From: Nocardia arthritidis NBRC 100137
Lineage (GTDB): Bacteria; Actinomycetota; Actinomycetes; Mycobacteriales; Mycobacteriaceae
DNA length: 64,000 nt
Reading direction: 5' to 3'
NCBI RefSeq assembly: GCF_001612765.1
Contig: NZ_BDBB01000013.1
Coordinates: 62,001-126,000, forward strand
Shown: positions 52,083 to 63,500 of the stretch, one piece after another
Layout of the letters: each line of letters begins with the position of its first letter
Position numbering within the stretch: position 1 is the stretch's first letter
The notes under the pieces: generated by a model
The model's input: only the letters and a program-made list of their open reading frames with translations
Database searches by the model: none
What the model was told of the DNA's origin: nothing
Translations under genes and position numbers: made by a program

Positions 52083-52909
52083 CCGGGCCTGGTCTGCGCG
52101 ATGGCGTCGACGTCGGCGTCGACGACCACCGCGACCACCGGATAGCCGCCCGTGACCGGGTGATCGGCGAGGAAGACGACCGGCTCTCCGCTCGGCGGCA
52201 CCTGGATCGAGCCGAGTGCCATGCCTTCGGTCGGCATTTCACGCATGACCTTGCGGGTCAGCGGCGGACCGGTCCGGCGGGCCAATCGAGCGCCGATCCG
52301 GTCGGTGTCGGTGGAGACCTCCCACTTACCCTCGAACAAGGCCGCGGCATCGGTGAACCAGTCGTCGCGCGGACCGAGGACCGTGCGCACGGTGACGAGG
52401 TCCGCGGGTAGCTCGGCGACCGGGGCGACGTCCACGACCGGAATCGTGTTCGGAGAAGGCCCGACCGGGAGGCGATCGCCCTCTTTCAACGGCTCGGGAC
52501 CCAAGCCCGACATGGTGTCGCGGCTCCTCGAACCGAGCGTCTCCGGTACGTCGATTCCGCCCCGTACCGCGACGTAGCTGCGCAGCCCGACGGATGCGTA
52601 ACCCAGCCGAAGAGTCTGTCCCGGTTCGAGTTCCAGCACGCTCGCGTGCCCCACGGGCCTGCCGTCGACGGCAGCCGACGCCCGGGCTCCCGTGACCGCC
52701 AGCATGACGTGCTCTTCCACGTGCAGCGCCAGACCACCGAGCAGCACTTCGACGGCCGCGTGTCCCTCCGGGTTGCCGACCAGCCGATTGGCCAGCCGCA
52801 GCGAACCGCGGTCCGCCGCGCCCGCGGGACCGACACCCGAATCGAACCAGCCCGTTCGTCCGAGATCCTGGATAGTGGCAAGCGGACCGACCTTCTCGAC
52901 GACGATCAT
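52052..52909 (-). CDS. pxpC: 5-oxoprolinase subunit C (biotin-dependent carboxyltransferase family)
   Basis: A 285-residue subunit of the PxpABC complex, which opens 5-oxo-L-proline to glutamate with ATP. The N-terminus MIVVEKVGPLATIQDLGRTGWFDSGVGPAGAAD and the segments RSYVAVRGGIDVPETLGSRSRDTM and PVVFLADHPVTGGYPVVAVV are the PxpC/KipA-type allophanate hydrolase subunit 2 signature. ATG at 52907-52909 overlaps the pxpB stop by one base. The longer frame is inside pxpB. It is the last gene of the operon, and its stop lies within the end of the opposite DUF4185 gene. Confidence 0.93.
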   Translation of the reverse strand: MIVVEKVGPLATIQDLGRTGWFDSGVGPAGAADRGSLRLANRLVGNPEGHAAVEVLLGGLALHVEEHVMLAVTGARASAAVDGRPVGHASVLELEPGQTLRLGYASVGLRSYVAVRGGIDVPETLGSRSRDTMSGLGPEPLKEGDRLPVGPSPNTIPVVDVAPVAELPADLVTVRTVLGPRDDWFTDAAALFEGKWEVSTDTDRIGARLARRTGPPLTRKVMREMPTEGMALGSIQVPPSGEPVVFLADHPVTGGYPVVAVVVDADVDAIAQTRPGQPVRFVRAG

Positions 52910-53613
52910 CAGCGGTCCCTCGCATCGATGAAACGCACCGTGGCGCCCCCACGGATCAGCGCGGGCGGGTCGCGCTCGACATCCCACATCCTGAGGTCGG
53001 TGGTGCCGATCAGCTGCCACCCACCGGGTGTGCTCCGCGGGTACACGGCGCTGTATCCACCGGCGAGTCCCACCGCGCCAACCGGAATCGACGTGCGCGC
53101 CTGCGCTTTGCGCGGAACGGCCAAGCGGCCGTCGGGCGATTCCAAGTAGCCGAAGCCCGGGGCGAATCCGACGAACGAACACCGCCACACCGTGCCGGTG
53201 TGCGCGGCGATCACTTCCCGGGTCGTGACTTCCAGCGTCCGGGCGACTTCGTCGAGGTCGGCGCCGTCGTAGCGCACCGGGATCGATACCGGTTCGGCGT
53301 GGGAAGGGCTGTCCGGCAATGTTCCACGGGAAACAGCGGCGGGCCGCTCGGCGTGCAGTGCGATCAGCAGCGACGTCAGCGCCCGGCGGACCGCTTCCGC
53401 TGCACGCGGTGAATCGAGCGTCAGCAGGATGGTTTCCGCGGCAGGAAGCAGGTCCTGCACGCCGGGTACCGGGCGATCCCGCAGTGCCGTGACGAGTTCC
53501 GCGACCACCTCACGCCGCTGGGGAGTGATCAACAGCGCCCGATCGCCCGCCGCGCGAATCGCCTGCTCGGCCGCCTGCCGTTGCGCGTGCGTCACCGCGC
53601 CCTTCGTCCTCAT
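52909..53613 (-). CDS. pxpB: 5-oxoprolinase subunit B (allophanate hydrolase subunit 1 family)
   Basis: A 234-residue subunit of the 5-oxoprolinase complex. The family blocks are VSIPVRYDGADLDEVARTL, CSFVGFAPGFGYLESPDG and RKAQARTSIPVGAVGLAGGYSAVYPRSTPGGWQLIGTT, all typical of PxpB/KipI. The N-terminal 40 residues are Arg/Ala-rich and less conserved. Its start is 9 bp after pxpA, and its stop overlaps pxpC. All three subunits come from one transcript. Confidence 0.92.
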   Translation of the reverse strand: MRTKGAVTHAQRQAAEQAIRAAGDRALLITPQRREVVAELVTALRDRPVPGVQDLLPAAETILLTLDSPRAAEAVRRALTSLLIALHAERPAAVSRGTLPDSPSHAEPVSIPVRYDGADLDEVARTLEVTTREVIAAHTGTVWRCSFVGFAPGFGYLESPDGRLAVPRKAQARTSIPVGAVGLAGGYSAVYPRSTPGGWQLIGTTDLRMWDVERDPPALIRGGATVRFIDARDR

Positions 53614-53622
53614 GTCCCGACC

Positions 53623-54378
53623 TCAGCCGAACGGCTCCACCAGCACACCGACCTCATCCAGTGCGGCGCGGATGTACCGGGCCATCTGCACCGCGGCGGG
53701 CGAGTCACCGTGCACACAGATGCTCGCGGCACGCACCGAGACCTCGCCGTAGCCGTCGGCCGTCCGCGTGGCTCCCGACTTGGCGATCGAAATCGCTTGG
53801 GCAACCGCTTCCCGCGGCCCCAGCACCGCCCCTGGCGTATCGCGCGCGGCCAGCGAACCGTCGGGCGTGTACGCACGGTCGGCGAAACCTTCCCCGACGA
53901 AGCGCACTCCGGCGGCCTCCGCCGCCGACTCCAACTCGGTGCCGGCCGGACCGAGCAGGGCCAACTGCGGGTCGTACTCCGTAATCGCGGACAGCACCGC
54001 GTCGGCCAGCAGCCGATTGCGCGCGGTCGAGTGATAGAGCGCTCCGTGCGGTTTCACGTAACGCACCCGATCCCCGGCGGCTCTGGCGAAAGCGTCGAGG
54101 CCACCGATCTGATAGAGCACCTCGTCGCGCAACTCGCGGGGTGCGACGGCGATCTCTCGCCGACCGAAACCGGCCAGGTCGCGATGACCGACGTGGGCGC
54201 CTATACGCACTCCCTTCTCCACCGCGAGCGCGCAGGTCCTGCGCATGATCGCAGGGTCACCCGCGTGGAATCCGCAGGCGATGTTCGCACTGGTGACGAT
54301 GTCGAGCATGGCGGCGTCGTCGCCCATCGTCCAAGGCCCGAAGCCTTCGCCGAGATCACTGTTCAGATCCAGCGTCAT
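53623..54378 (-). CDS. pxpA: 5-oxoprolinase subunit A (LamB/YcsF family)
   Basis: A 251-residue catalytic-type subunit. It opens with LNSDLGEGFGPWTMGDDAAMLDIVTSANIACGFHAGDP, the LamB/YcsF signature, with VKPHGALYH later. Together with pxpB and pxpC it breaks down 5-oxoproline, a spontaneous damage product of glutamine and glutamate. ATG at 54378 has GGGAGG 6 nt upstream. A frame from 54501 adds 41 Arg-rich residues and was rejected. It is the first gene of the operon. Confidence 0.94.
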   Translation of the reverse strand: MTLDLNSDLGEGFGPWTMGDDAAMLDIVTSANIACGFHAGDPAIMRRTCALAVEKGVRIGAHVGHRDLAGFGRREIAVAPRELRDEVLYQIGGLDAFARAAGDRVRYVKPHGALYHSTARNRLLADAVLSAITEYDPQLALLGPAGTELESAAEAAGVRFVGEGFADRAYTPDGSLAARDTPGAVLGPREAVAQAISIAKSGATRTADGYGEVSVRAASICVHGDSPAAVQMARYIRAALDEVGVLVEPFG

Positions 54379-54518
54379 GTACGTCCTCCCAGCAGTGCGT
54401 GCAGCACGCCCTTCGATTCTCGTGCTGGAACCTTCCGCGGGCAAGGACACCCGGTCGGCGCGACCTGGGTCACAGCGCGCCGGTTCGGGCCGCGGCGCCA
54501 AGTACGCTCAATCCAATC

Positions 54519-55334
54519 ATGGCCACGTATTTCGATCCGAAGTCCTGGTCGCCGCTGCGGGCCGTCGATCTCGGAAAGCGCCTGTTCGATCAATCCTGGC
54601 TGGAGCAGTGGGTCGCGCTCAGCACGGCCTGGATGGATCCGGTCGCCGACCTCGGCGCGGGCACCGTCACGGCGCTGCTCCCCGACGTGCTGATGACCAT
54701 GCTCAGCGAGGGCATCCTGAGCCGGTTCGGCGGGCAGGAGGTCAGCGCGACACTGCTGGGTCACGACCTGCATGCCACCCTGCAAGTGCTGAAGGTGCGC
54801 CGCCGCGGCGCGCATTTCCAGACCAAGACGGTGCTGTCGCGGCTGAGCTGGGACGATCATCCGATCGAGTCCGTGACGGTGATCGCCCACGGCGTCCGCC
54901 TGATTCCGGGCGTGCCGACCAAGGTGCGCACCGCCCGGCTCGACCTCGTCGGCACCGTCACCACGGCGGCGCTGGTCGGGTGGCTCAACACCCAGCCGCT
55001 GGACTGGGACCTCGACGTGCACCGCAGCGGGCTGATCCGAGCCAGGCATCGCCGACGGCTGGTCACCGCTCTGGTGGACGCGTCGGTCACGGACAACCGC
55101 CTGCGCATCGAGATACGCCGGGCCACCTGGTTCGGCGTGCGCATTCCGCGACGCATGATCGACGTTCCCGTCCTACCGCTCGAGCACCTGCCCAAGGACG
55201 CGCGGATCGTGCGCGCCGAGCGCGAGGACGACCTGATCCGATTCCGCGTCGAACTGCCGGAGATCTCCGGGTCGTTCGATCTCGCCCAGATGCGCTCCGC
55301 GATCCTGGCAGGCACCACCCTGATCGTCTTCTGA
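54519..55334 (+). CDS. Unknown protein, possibly DUF2993-like
   Basis: A 271-residue protein without signal peptide or membrane helix. It has a beta-rich layout: VSATLLGHDLHATLQVLKVRRRGAHFQTKTVLSRL, VTVIAHGVRLIPGVPTKVRTARLDLVGTVTT, then VDASVTDNRLRIEIRRATWFGVRIPRRMIDVPV, in the style of DUF2993/LmeA-like lipid-binding folds. The likeness is structural impression only. ATG at 54519 has TACGCT 10 nt before it, giving a 5' leader of only a few nucleotides. A frame from 54399 adds 40 Arg-rich residues. It converges with pcnA and has no clear operon partner. Confidence 0.7.
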   Translation: MATYFDPKSWSPLRAVDLGKRLFDQSWLEQWVALSTAWMDPVADLGAGTVTALLPDVLMTMLSEGILSRFGGQEVSATLLGHDLHATLQVLKVRRRGAHFQTKTVLSRLSWDDHPIESVTVIAHGVRLIPGVPTKVRTARLDLVGTVTTAALVGWLNTQPLDWDLDVHRSGLIRARHRRRLVTALVDASVTDNRLRIEIRRATWFGVRIPRRMIDVPVLPLEHLPKDARIVRAEREDDLIRFRVELPEISGSFDLAQMRSAILAGTTLIVF

Positions 55335-55339
55335 CCTGT

Positions 55340-56800
<1,461 letters not shown>

Positions 56801-57243
56801 GAAGCAGCAGCTTACCGAGCCACGACAACGGTTATCGCGCCGCAGGCCCACGCAGCAGCCCAGATATATAAGGACACCGACATCAACCCAGCCAGCGGCG
56901 TCCGAACACCGCGCGAGCACCCCACCGACTACGCCCACGATTCACCCCCTGAAGAACAGCGCTGTGAGCAGCGGCCCCCCGCTTCCCCAGGCACCACAAG
57001 TACCGGCCGACCTCGACAATCCGCTCCGAGCGGAGGTGCCCCCGTGTCCCGAACGCCGATACCGACGCGCCCAGCACACCTCGACTCTCGAGCGAAGCGA
57101 GACCGAGCATGCGCCCGTTCGCGAGCCACAAAGGGGCCGCGAACACCCCGCGCCGCAGTCGCTGGAAAAACCAGTACAGCCACAAGAGGGCCGCGAACAC
57201 GCCGCGACGAAGTCGCGGCAATCGAACACAGTAGGATTGCCAG
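56801..57243. other. 443-bp divergent intergenic region with repeats
   Basis: Leftward frames here are compositional artefacts. The region holds the divergent promoters of pcnA (TAAGCT) and mutT4 (TAGGAT) and, at about 57126-57217, two copies of a repeat described separately. No RNA gene is recognisable. Confidence 0.55.
57126..57217 (-). repeat. Two direct copies of the dispersed repeat, copies B and C
   Basis: Copy B begins at 57126 and copy C at 57181. Each starts CACAA, contains GGCCGCGAACAC and ends with AGTCGC, so they match over about 37 bp with about five differences, 55 bp apart. On the minus strand, copy B reads GGGTGTTCGCGGCCCCTTT, identical to copy A at 8422. Each copy could fold weakly. 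It is probably a dispersed intergenic repeat, function unknown. Confidence 0.6.
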
Positions 57244-57789
57244 GTGTCTTCGGCCGATCGTGCGAACAGTCGACGCCGCCGGCCTCGGCGCCGCGGTTCG
57301 GCCGCCAATGCCGCCAATGCCGCCAAGCCGCGGATGCGTACGGTGCGGGAGACCTCGGCGGGCGGACTCGTCGTCGACGGCTTGGATGGTCCTCGGGAGT
57401 CGCGCAGCGCGGCCCTCATCGGACGCACCGATCGCCGCGGGCGGTTATTGTGGTCGCTGCCGAAGGGACATATCGAAGAAGGTGAGACCGCCGAGCAGAC
57501 CGCGATCCGCGAGGTCGCCGAGGAGACAGGCATCAACGGTGTCGTGGTCGCCGAACTCGGCAGCATCGATTACTGGTTCGTGACCGATGGTCGGCGGGTA
57601 CACAAAACGGTGCATCATTATCTGCTGCGTTCGGTCGGTGGTGAACTGTCCGACGCCGACGTGGAAGTGACCCAGGTCGCCTGGGTCCCGTTGAGCGAAT
57701 TGGATTCTCGGCTGGCCTACGCCGACGAGCGGCGGCTGGCGGAGATGGCGAACAAGCTGATCGACCGGATGGAGACCGGCAAGCGATGA
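57244..57789 (+). CDS. mutT4: NUDIX hydrolase MutT4-like
   Basis: A 181-residue sanitising pyrophosphohydrolase, orthologous by position to Rv3908. The first 30 residues are Arg/Ala-rich and basic, and the domain starts at [14 protein letters not shown]. The Nudix box is [18 protein letters not shown] followed by EETGI, complete with its metal-binding Glu residues. It likely removes oxidised nucleotides. GTG at 57244 follows TAGGAT by 6 nt, so translation appears leaderless. Its end overlaps the next gene by ATGA. Confidence 0.92.
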   Translation: MSSADRANSRRRRPRRRGSAANAANAAKPRMRTVRETSAGGLVVDGLDGPRESRSAALIGRTDRRGRLLWSLPKGHIEEGETAEQTAIREVAEETGINGVVVAELGSIDYWFVTDGRRVHKTVHHYLLRSVGGELSDADVEVTQVAWVPLSELDSRLAYADERRLAEMANKLIDRMETGKR

Positions 57790-60371
57790 GGCGTGGACTG
57801 TTCCGGATCTTCGTGGCGGTCCTGACCATCATCGGCCCGGTGACGACGCTGCCACTGCTCGATTCCGCCTCGGCCGCAGCGCAACCTACCGGGTCCGGCA
57901 CCTCGACGAATCCCAAATTCCTGAAGCTGTCTCTCGACTCGGTGACGCCGACCACAGTGACCACCGGCAGCGACTCGGTGCTGACTGTATCGGGCACGGT
58001 CACGAATATCGGCGATCGTGTGGTGGACGACGTCAGCATCCGCGTCCAGCGGGCGGCGGCGATCACCGCGCCTGCCGAGTTGCGCGCCACGCTGCGCCTC
58101 GACGAGGTCAACTACGATGTGAACGGCGACTTCGAGGATGTCGCGCAGCGGTTGAATCCGGGGCAGCGCAAACAGTTCACGCTGAGCATCCCGTTGCGCT
58201 CCGAGAGCGGCGCCACGTCGCTGGGCATCACGGAACCGGGCGTCTACCCGCTGTTGTTGAACGTGAACGGCGAACCCGCCTACGGCACGCAGGCCAGGCT
58301 CGACGACGCCAGATTCCTGCTCCCGGTGCTCGGCGTGCCGCCCGTCGCGGGTGAACAGGCCCCGTCGGTGACCGCGTCCACCGCCGCTCCGGTGGCGACG
58401 ACGCTGCTGTGGCCGCTGGCCGACCGGCCCAGGCAGGTCGGAGGCCATCCGGGCAGCGTGGACGGCAAGGTGGAGCTGACCGACGACGAATTGGCCGCTT
58501 CGCTCGGCAAGGGCGGGCGCCTCGATCAACTGCTGGCCGCGCTGGAGGGGACGTTGAGCCCGGGCGCGAGCCGCAACGCCGATCTGGCTTCGGCCGTATG
58601 CCTTGCCGTCGACCCCGACCTGCTGCTCACGGTGCGCGCGATGACCAGGGGTTATCGCGTGCTGGCCAGCCCGTCCGATCCCGACGGCGCGACCAGGGCG
58701 GGCGCGGGCGCTGAACAGGCCCAGACTTGGCTGGACCGGCTGCGCGCGCTGGCCGGCTCGATGTGCACCGTGGCGCTGCCGTTCGCGCAGGTCGATCTCA
58801 CCGCGCTGGCCGCGGTCAACGATCCGGCGCTGTCCGCGCGCGCGATCAGCGAACCGGCCGAGATCGTCGACTCGATCCTTTCCACCCAGTCGGTGCGCGG
58901 AGTCAGCCTGCCTGATTCCGGGAGCATCGACGAAGGCGCGGGCAGGCTGTTGCGCAGCCACGGGTTCAGCACCGCAGTGCTCGCCTCGACGGCAGCGGTT
59001 CCGCAGGACAGCGTGGACTGGGCCCAGTCGAGCAGTGAAAGCCACCAGACCACGGCCGGTGCGAGCGAAGCCGGAGCCACCGCGGACCCGGTCAGCCCCG
59101 AAGTGGTGCGGCTGCCGGAGATCACCGCGATCCAGCCCACCGCACCGGTACCAGCACCGCAGGCCACGGGCGCCCCGACGCCGCCCGCAGCGGGTTCACC
59201 CGCTCCCGCCGCCGACCCGGCACTGCACGCGGTGACTTTCGACATCTGGTCCGCGACGGCGCTGGCCGCGGTGGGCTCCAATCCGCCCACCCCGCCCTTC
59301 ACTCCGTCCCGGGTCCGCTACGACGTCACCAACGACTCGCGCGCGGCCCGCTTGCAGGACGCTCTCGGGGCAATCTCGTGGAGCGCGCTGCACCCGGAGG
59401 CGAACCGATCGCGTTCGCTGTTGCTCGTCCCGCCACAACAGTGGGGTGCGAACCGGGACGAGGCGACCGCGCTGCTGCGTCAGTTCGACCAGCTGCTGCG
59501 CGGCAATCTCGCCACCGCGCGTCCGTTCCACGATCTGGTGGCGTTGCCGCCGGACCCGCAGCCCTACGCGCTGGACTATCTGTCGCAGGCCGCGCAGGAC
59601 TCGGTGCCGGACCGGTTCCTGCCGCCCGCGCGCGAGCAGAGCCGTCGAATCACCGAGATGATGCGCGCGCTGGTGGACGTGCCGGAGGCCGAGCCCACGC
59701 CGCACGACTTCCTGACGCCGCTGCGCGACGATCTGCTGCGGGTGCTCAGCCTCTCCGATCGGCGCGCCGGTGATGCCGCGCCGCCGGACACGTTCGCCCA
59801 GCGGCGGCTGGACCAGAACACGCGGACGATGGACAAGCTCTATCGATCGGTCACCGTACTTCCGCCGGGCGGGGTGTACACCCTCGCGTCGGAGCAGAGC
59901 CCGCTGCTGCTGGTCGCGCGCAACGACCTGCCGGTGGCAATCCGGGTGAGATTCCGGATCGAGGCGCCGGCCGAGACGAAGATCACCGATCCCGGCGAAC
60001 AGCAACTCCCGGCGAACGGGTCACGCTCCTTCCAGGTCCCGACCGAGGTGAGCGACAGCCGCAACCTGGTCATTCCGATCTCGCTCACCACGCCGGAGGG
60101 CGTCGCGCTCGGCAATCCCACCCAGGTCTCGGTGCGTTCGAATGCCTACGGCAAGGCTTTGGCGATAATCACCGGATGCGCCGCACTCCTGCTACTCCTG
60201 CTGGCCGGTCGCCGTTTGTGGCGCCGGTTCCGCGGGCAGCCGGATCCGGCCGACGAGGGTTTCGATCCGGGCACCAGGCGTCGGGTCAACCGCTATCGGC
60301 GGGCGCGCCTGCGCGTGCTGCGGGCGCAGGAACAAGAGCAGGAGCAGGAGCAGCTGCAGGAGACGCGGTGA
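57786..60371 (+). CDS. DUF6049 family membrane-anchored protein (Rv3909 homologue)
   Basis: An 861-residue envelope protein of unknown function. The signal peptide covers [20 protein letters not shown] to ASAAAQP. An Ig-like, beta-rich domain opens the mature part ([22 protein letters not shown]). The middle region includes a Pro/Ala-rich linker (about 440-480). It ends in a transmembrane helix ([27 protein letters not shown]) with a basic tail followed by a Glu/Gln repeat. Its place between mutT4 and murJ is conserved in mycobacteria, and a role with MurJ in wall assembly is inference from that context. Confidence 0.9.
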   Translation: MRRGLFRIFVAVLTIIGPVTTLPLLDSASAAAQPTGSGTSTNPKFLKLSLDSVTPTTVTTGSDSVLTVSGTVTNIGDRVVDDVSIRVQRAAAITAPAELRATLRLDEVNYDVNGDFEDVAQRLNPGQRKQFTLSIPLRSESGATSLGITEPGVYPLLLNVNGEPAYGTQARLDDARFLLPVLGVPPVAGEQAPSVTASTAAPVATTLLWPLADRPRQVGGHPGSVDGKVELTDDELAASLGKGGRLDQLLAALEGTLSPGASRNADLASAVCLAVDPDLLLTVRAMTRGYRVLASPSDPDGATRAGAGAEQAQTWLDRLRALAGSMCTVALPFAQVDLTALAAVNDPALSARAISEPAEIVDSILSTQSVRGVSLPDSGSIDEGAGRLLRSHGFSTAVLASTAAVPQDSVDWAQSSSESHQTTAGASEAGATADPVSPEVVRLPEITAIQPTAPVPAPQATGAPTPPAAGSPAPAADPALHAVTFDIWSATALAAVGSNPPTPPFTPSRVRYDVTNDSRAARLQDALGAISWSALHPEANRSRSLLLVPPQQWGANRDEATALLRQFDQLLRGNLATARPFHDLVALPPDPQPYALDYLSQAAQDSVPDRFLPPAREQSRRITEMMRALVDVPEAEPTPHDFLTPLRDDLLRVLSLSDRRAGDAAPPDTFAQRRLDQNTRTMDKLYRSVTVLPPGGVYTLASEQSPLLLVARNDLPVAIRVRFRIEAPAETKITDPGEQQLPANGSRSFQVPTEVSDSRNLVIPISLTTPEGVALGNPTQVSVRSNAYGKALAIITGCAALLLLLLAGRRLWRRFRGQPDPADEGFDPGTRRRVNRYRRARLRVLRAQEQEQEQEQLQETR

Positions 60372-60597
60372 GGGATCCCGCTTCGATCGGGTCACGAAAA
60401 CCACTGCTACCTGCATTGATGTGGTGCAGTGCGGTGTCGTGTGGCACGGTGGAGGACAATCACGGTGTTCCCGAGCCGGTCCGGTCCGGACGGGGGCCAC
60501 TGACAGAATGTTCGCCGACCACGGCGAACCTTTGCGGCGAGCCGCGGCTCACCGCACCGATGGGGGTGCGGATATCCCGGCTGGTACAGGAGGCATG

Positions 60598-63500
60598 ATG
60601 AGCGACGATGACATATCGGCTCATCGCCCTCGACCAAGCGACCGGTTCGACGGGCCGCCGGTACGCCGAGCGCCGGTCGCGCCGTGGGAACGCGGCCCGG
60701 CTCCGGCCGAAGCCGACCGTCCGGACGTGAACGGCGGCCCGTACAACGACGAGCAGGCGCCGCTGGTGCCGCGAATCAGTCGCCCTCCGGCCGCACCGCA
60801 CCCGCGGCCGGGTCAGCGCATGCCTCCTCCGCCACCGCCCGGCGCGCAGCCGCGACCGCCCGTGCCGCCACCGCCGCGCCCTGGCCCCGCGCCCGATCCG
60901 AACCCACGGCAGTATCCCGCTCCACCGCCACCGGCGGGTCCCGGTCAACCGCGACCGGTTCCGCCCGGTCCGGCTCGCCCGGGACCTGTGCCTTCCGGCG
61001 GCGCTCCTCGGCAGGCGCCCCCCGCCACGCCACGCGCGCCGCAGTCCGGCGCGATTCCGGCCGCGCCGCGTCCGCCTCGGTCCGGCGCCATCCCGGCGGT
61101 GCCCAGACCTCCTCAGTCGGGTCCGATCCCCGCCGCACCGCGTCCGCCCCGCTCCGGGCCGATCCCGGTCGCCACGCCGGAGTCCGATCGCGTGCCGCCG
61201 CCGCGCTACGCCCCCCCGCCGCCGCAGCAGTTCCCGCCACCGCCGCGGCAACGGCCGGCCGCCCCGGTTCGGCACGAGCCCGCCGAACCGGATCGCCCGC
61301 GGACCAGGGAGTGGCCGGCGGCCACCGACACCGCGGAGCCGCCGAAGGCGGACGATTCGAAGCAGAGTGCGAACTCCCGGCTGCTCAGCGACTCGGGATC
61401 GATCGCGTTCGCGACGCTGATCAGCAGGATCACCGGCTTCGGCAAGCAACTGCTGCTGCTGACGGTGCTCGGCCCGGCGATCGCCAGCGCGTTCACCGTC
61501 GCCAGCCAGATTCCGAACATGATCGCGGAACTGGTGCTCGGCGCGGTGCTCACCGCGATCGTGGTGCCCACCCTGGTGCGCGCGGAGCAGGAGGATCCGG
61601 ATCGCGGTGCCGCGTTCGTCCGGCGCCTGGTTACCGCGGCTTTCGTGGTCCTGGCCACCGCCGCGCTGTTGGCGACGGCTGCGGCGCCGGTGCTGACCAC
61701 CCATGTCTTCCTGTCCGACGACGGCAAGGTCAACACCGCGCTCACCACCGCGCTGGCGTTCCTGCTGTTGCCCGCGATCCTGTTCTACGGCATGTCGGCG
61801 CTGCTCACGGCGATCCTGAACACCCGGCAGATGTTCAAGCCCGGCGCATGGGCGCCGGTGCTGAACAACGTGGTCGTGCTCACGGTGCTCGGCTTGTACG
61901 TCCTGATGCCCGGCGAGATCACGCTGGATCCGGTCCGGATGAGCGACCCGAAGCTGCTGGTGCTCGGCGTCGGCGTCACGGTCGGCGTGGTGGTGCAGGC
62001 GGTCAGCCTCCTTCCGGCCATCCGCAGGGCGGGCATCGACCTGCGACCGCTGTGGGGGGTCGACGCTCGCCTCAAGCAGTTCGGCGGCATGGGCGCGGCG
62101 ATCATCCTGTACGTGCTGATCAGCCAGGCGGGCTTCGTCTTCGCCACGCGGATCTCGTCGCATGCCGACGCGGCGGGCCCGGCCATCTACAACAACGCGT
62201 GGCTGCTGCTGCAATTGCCGTACGGCGTCCTCGGTGTCACGGTGCTCACCGCGATCATGCCGCGGCTGAGCCGCAACGCCGCCGCCGACGACACGCCCGC
62301 GGTGGTCGACGATCTCTCCGCCGCCACCCGGTTGACCATGATCGCGCTGGTGCCCGTGGTCACCTTCCTCACGCTGGCCGGTCCCCAGGTCGGGCAAGCG
62401 CTCTACGGGTACGGCAACTTCGGATCCGACGCCGAACGTCTCGGCCTCGCGGTCAGCTGGTCGGCGTTCGCGCTGATCCCGTACTCGCTGGTGCTGATCC
62501 ACTTGCGAGTGTTCTACGCCAGGGAGCAGGCGTGGATTCCGACCTGGATCATCCTCGGCATCACCGCCGCCAAGATCGTCTTCTCCGCGCTGGCGCCGGT
62601 GATCACCGACGCCGAGCACGTGGTGATCGCGCTCGGCGTCGCGAACGGCCTCGGGTTCACGGTCGGCGCCGTGGTGGGTGGTTGGCTGCTGCACCGTAGC
62701 CTCGGTGATCTCCGGATGGCCAATGTCGGCCGCACAGTGACCCGTGTCGTGCTTGCGTCACTCGCGGGTGGCGCGGTGATGTGGATCGTGGATCGGGTAC
62801 TCGGCCTGGATCGACTGACCGCGTCCTTCCACGGCCCGGGTTCGCTGATCCGGGTGGCGATCACGGCGGTCGTCATGTTCGCGGTGGCCTTCGGTCTGAT
62901 GCGACTCGCCGGAATCCCGGAGATCGTGGCCATCACCGTGGCCATCTCCCGGCGGCTCGGCTGGACCCCGCCCGCACCGGATCTCGACCTGGAGAGCCCG
63001 GTCGAAGATCCTTATGTCACGCAGGTGCTCCGCAGGCCCGATCCCTACTTGGCGTACCCGCGGTTCGATCCGTACATGGACGCCCAGACCATGGTGCTGC
63101 CGGTAATCAGACCCGATGCCGTTGACCGCACCGGCATGGGGGAGTTCCCGTACCCTGTTCGGCAGAGAAGCACAAGTGGCGAATTCGCCGGAACCTCGAC
63201 ATATCAGGGCGAAGGAGGACCGAGGGTGAGCGACGACGCGGTGGGCGGCGTCCCGGCCGCCGATTCTTCTGCGACCACGCCCGGCGGACTGTCCACCGAT
63301 GTACCGCCGACCGCGGGGGAGCCGTTGGATCCCGCGTACGCGAACAAGGAGCCGGGCACGGCTCCGCCGGAGCAGGACGCGGCGAGACCGCAGGAGAATC
63401 AGCTGCCGCCAAGGGATCCGATGTACGACACCGGGATGATCCCGGTCGGCTCGCCGGAGATGCCGCCGATGGGCGGCGAGAACTTGGGTGCACGGCGGAT

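Noticed and set aside
60460-62699. Two long frames, minus strand 60460-62694 and plus strand 60684-62699, over the murJ gene
   Set aside because: Both are shadows. The frame starting at 60598 contains the MurJ membrane segments and continues to the end of the window, so it has no stop and would be missed by a stop-bounded search.
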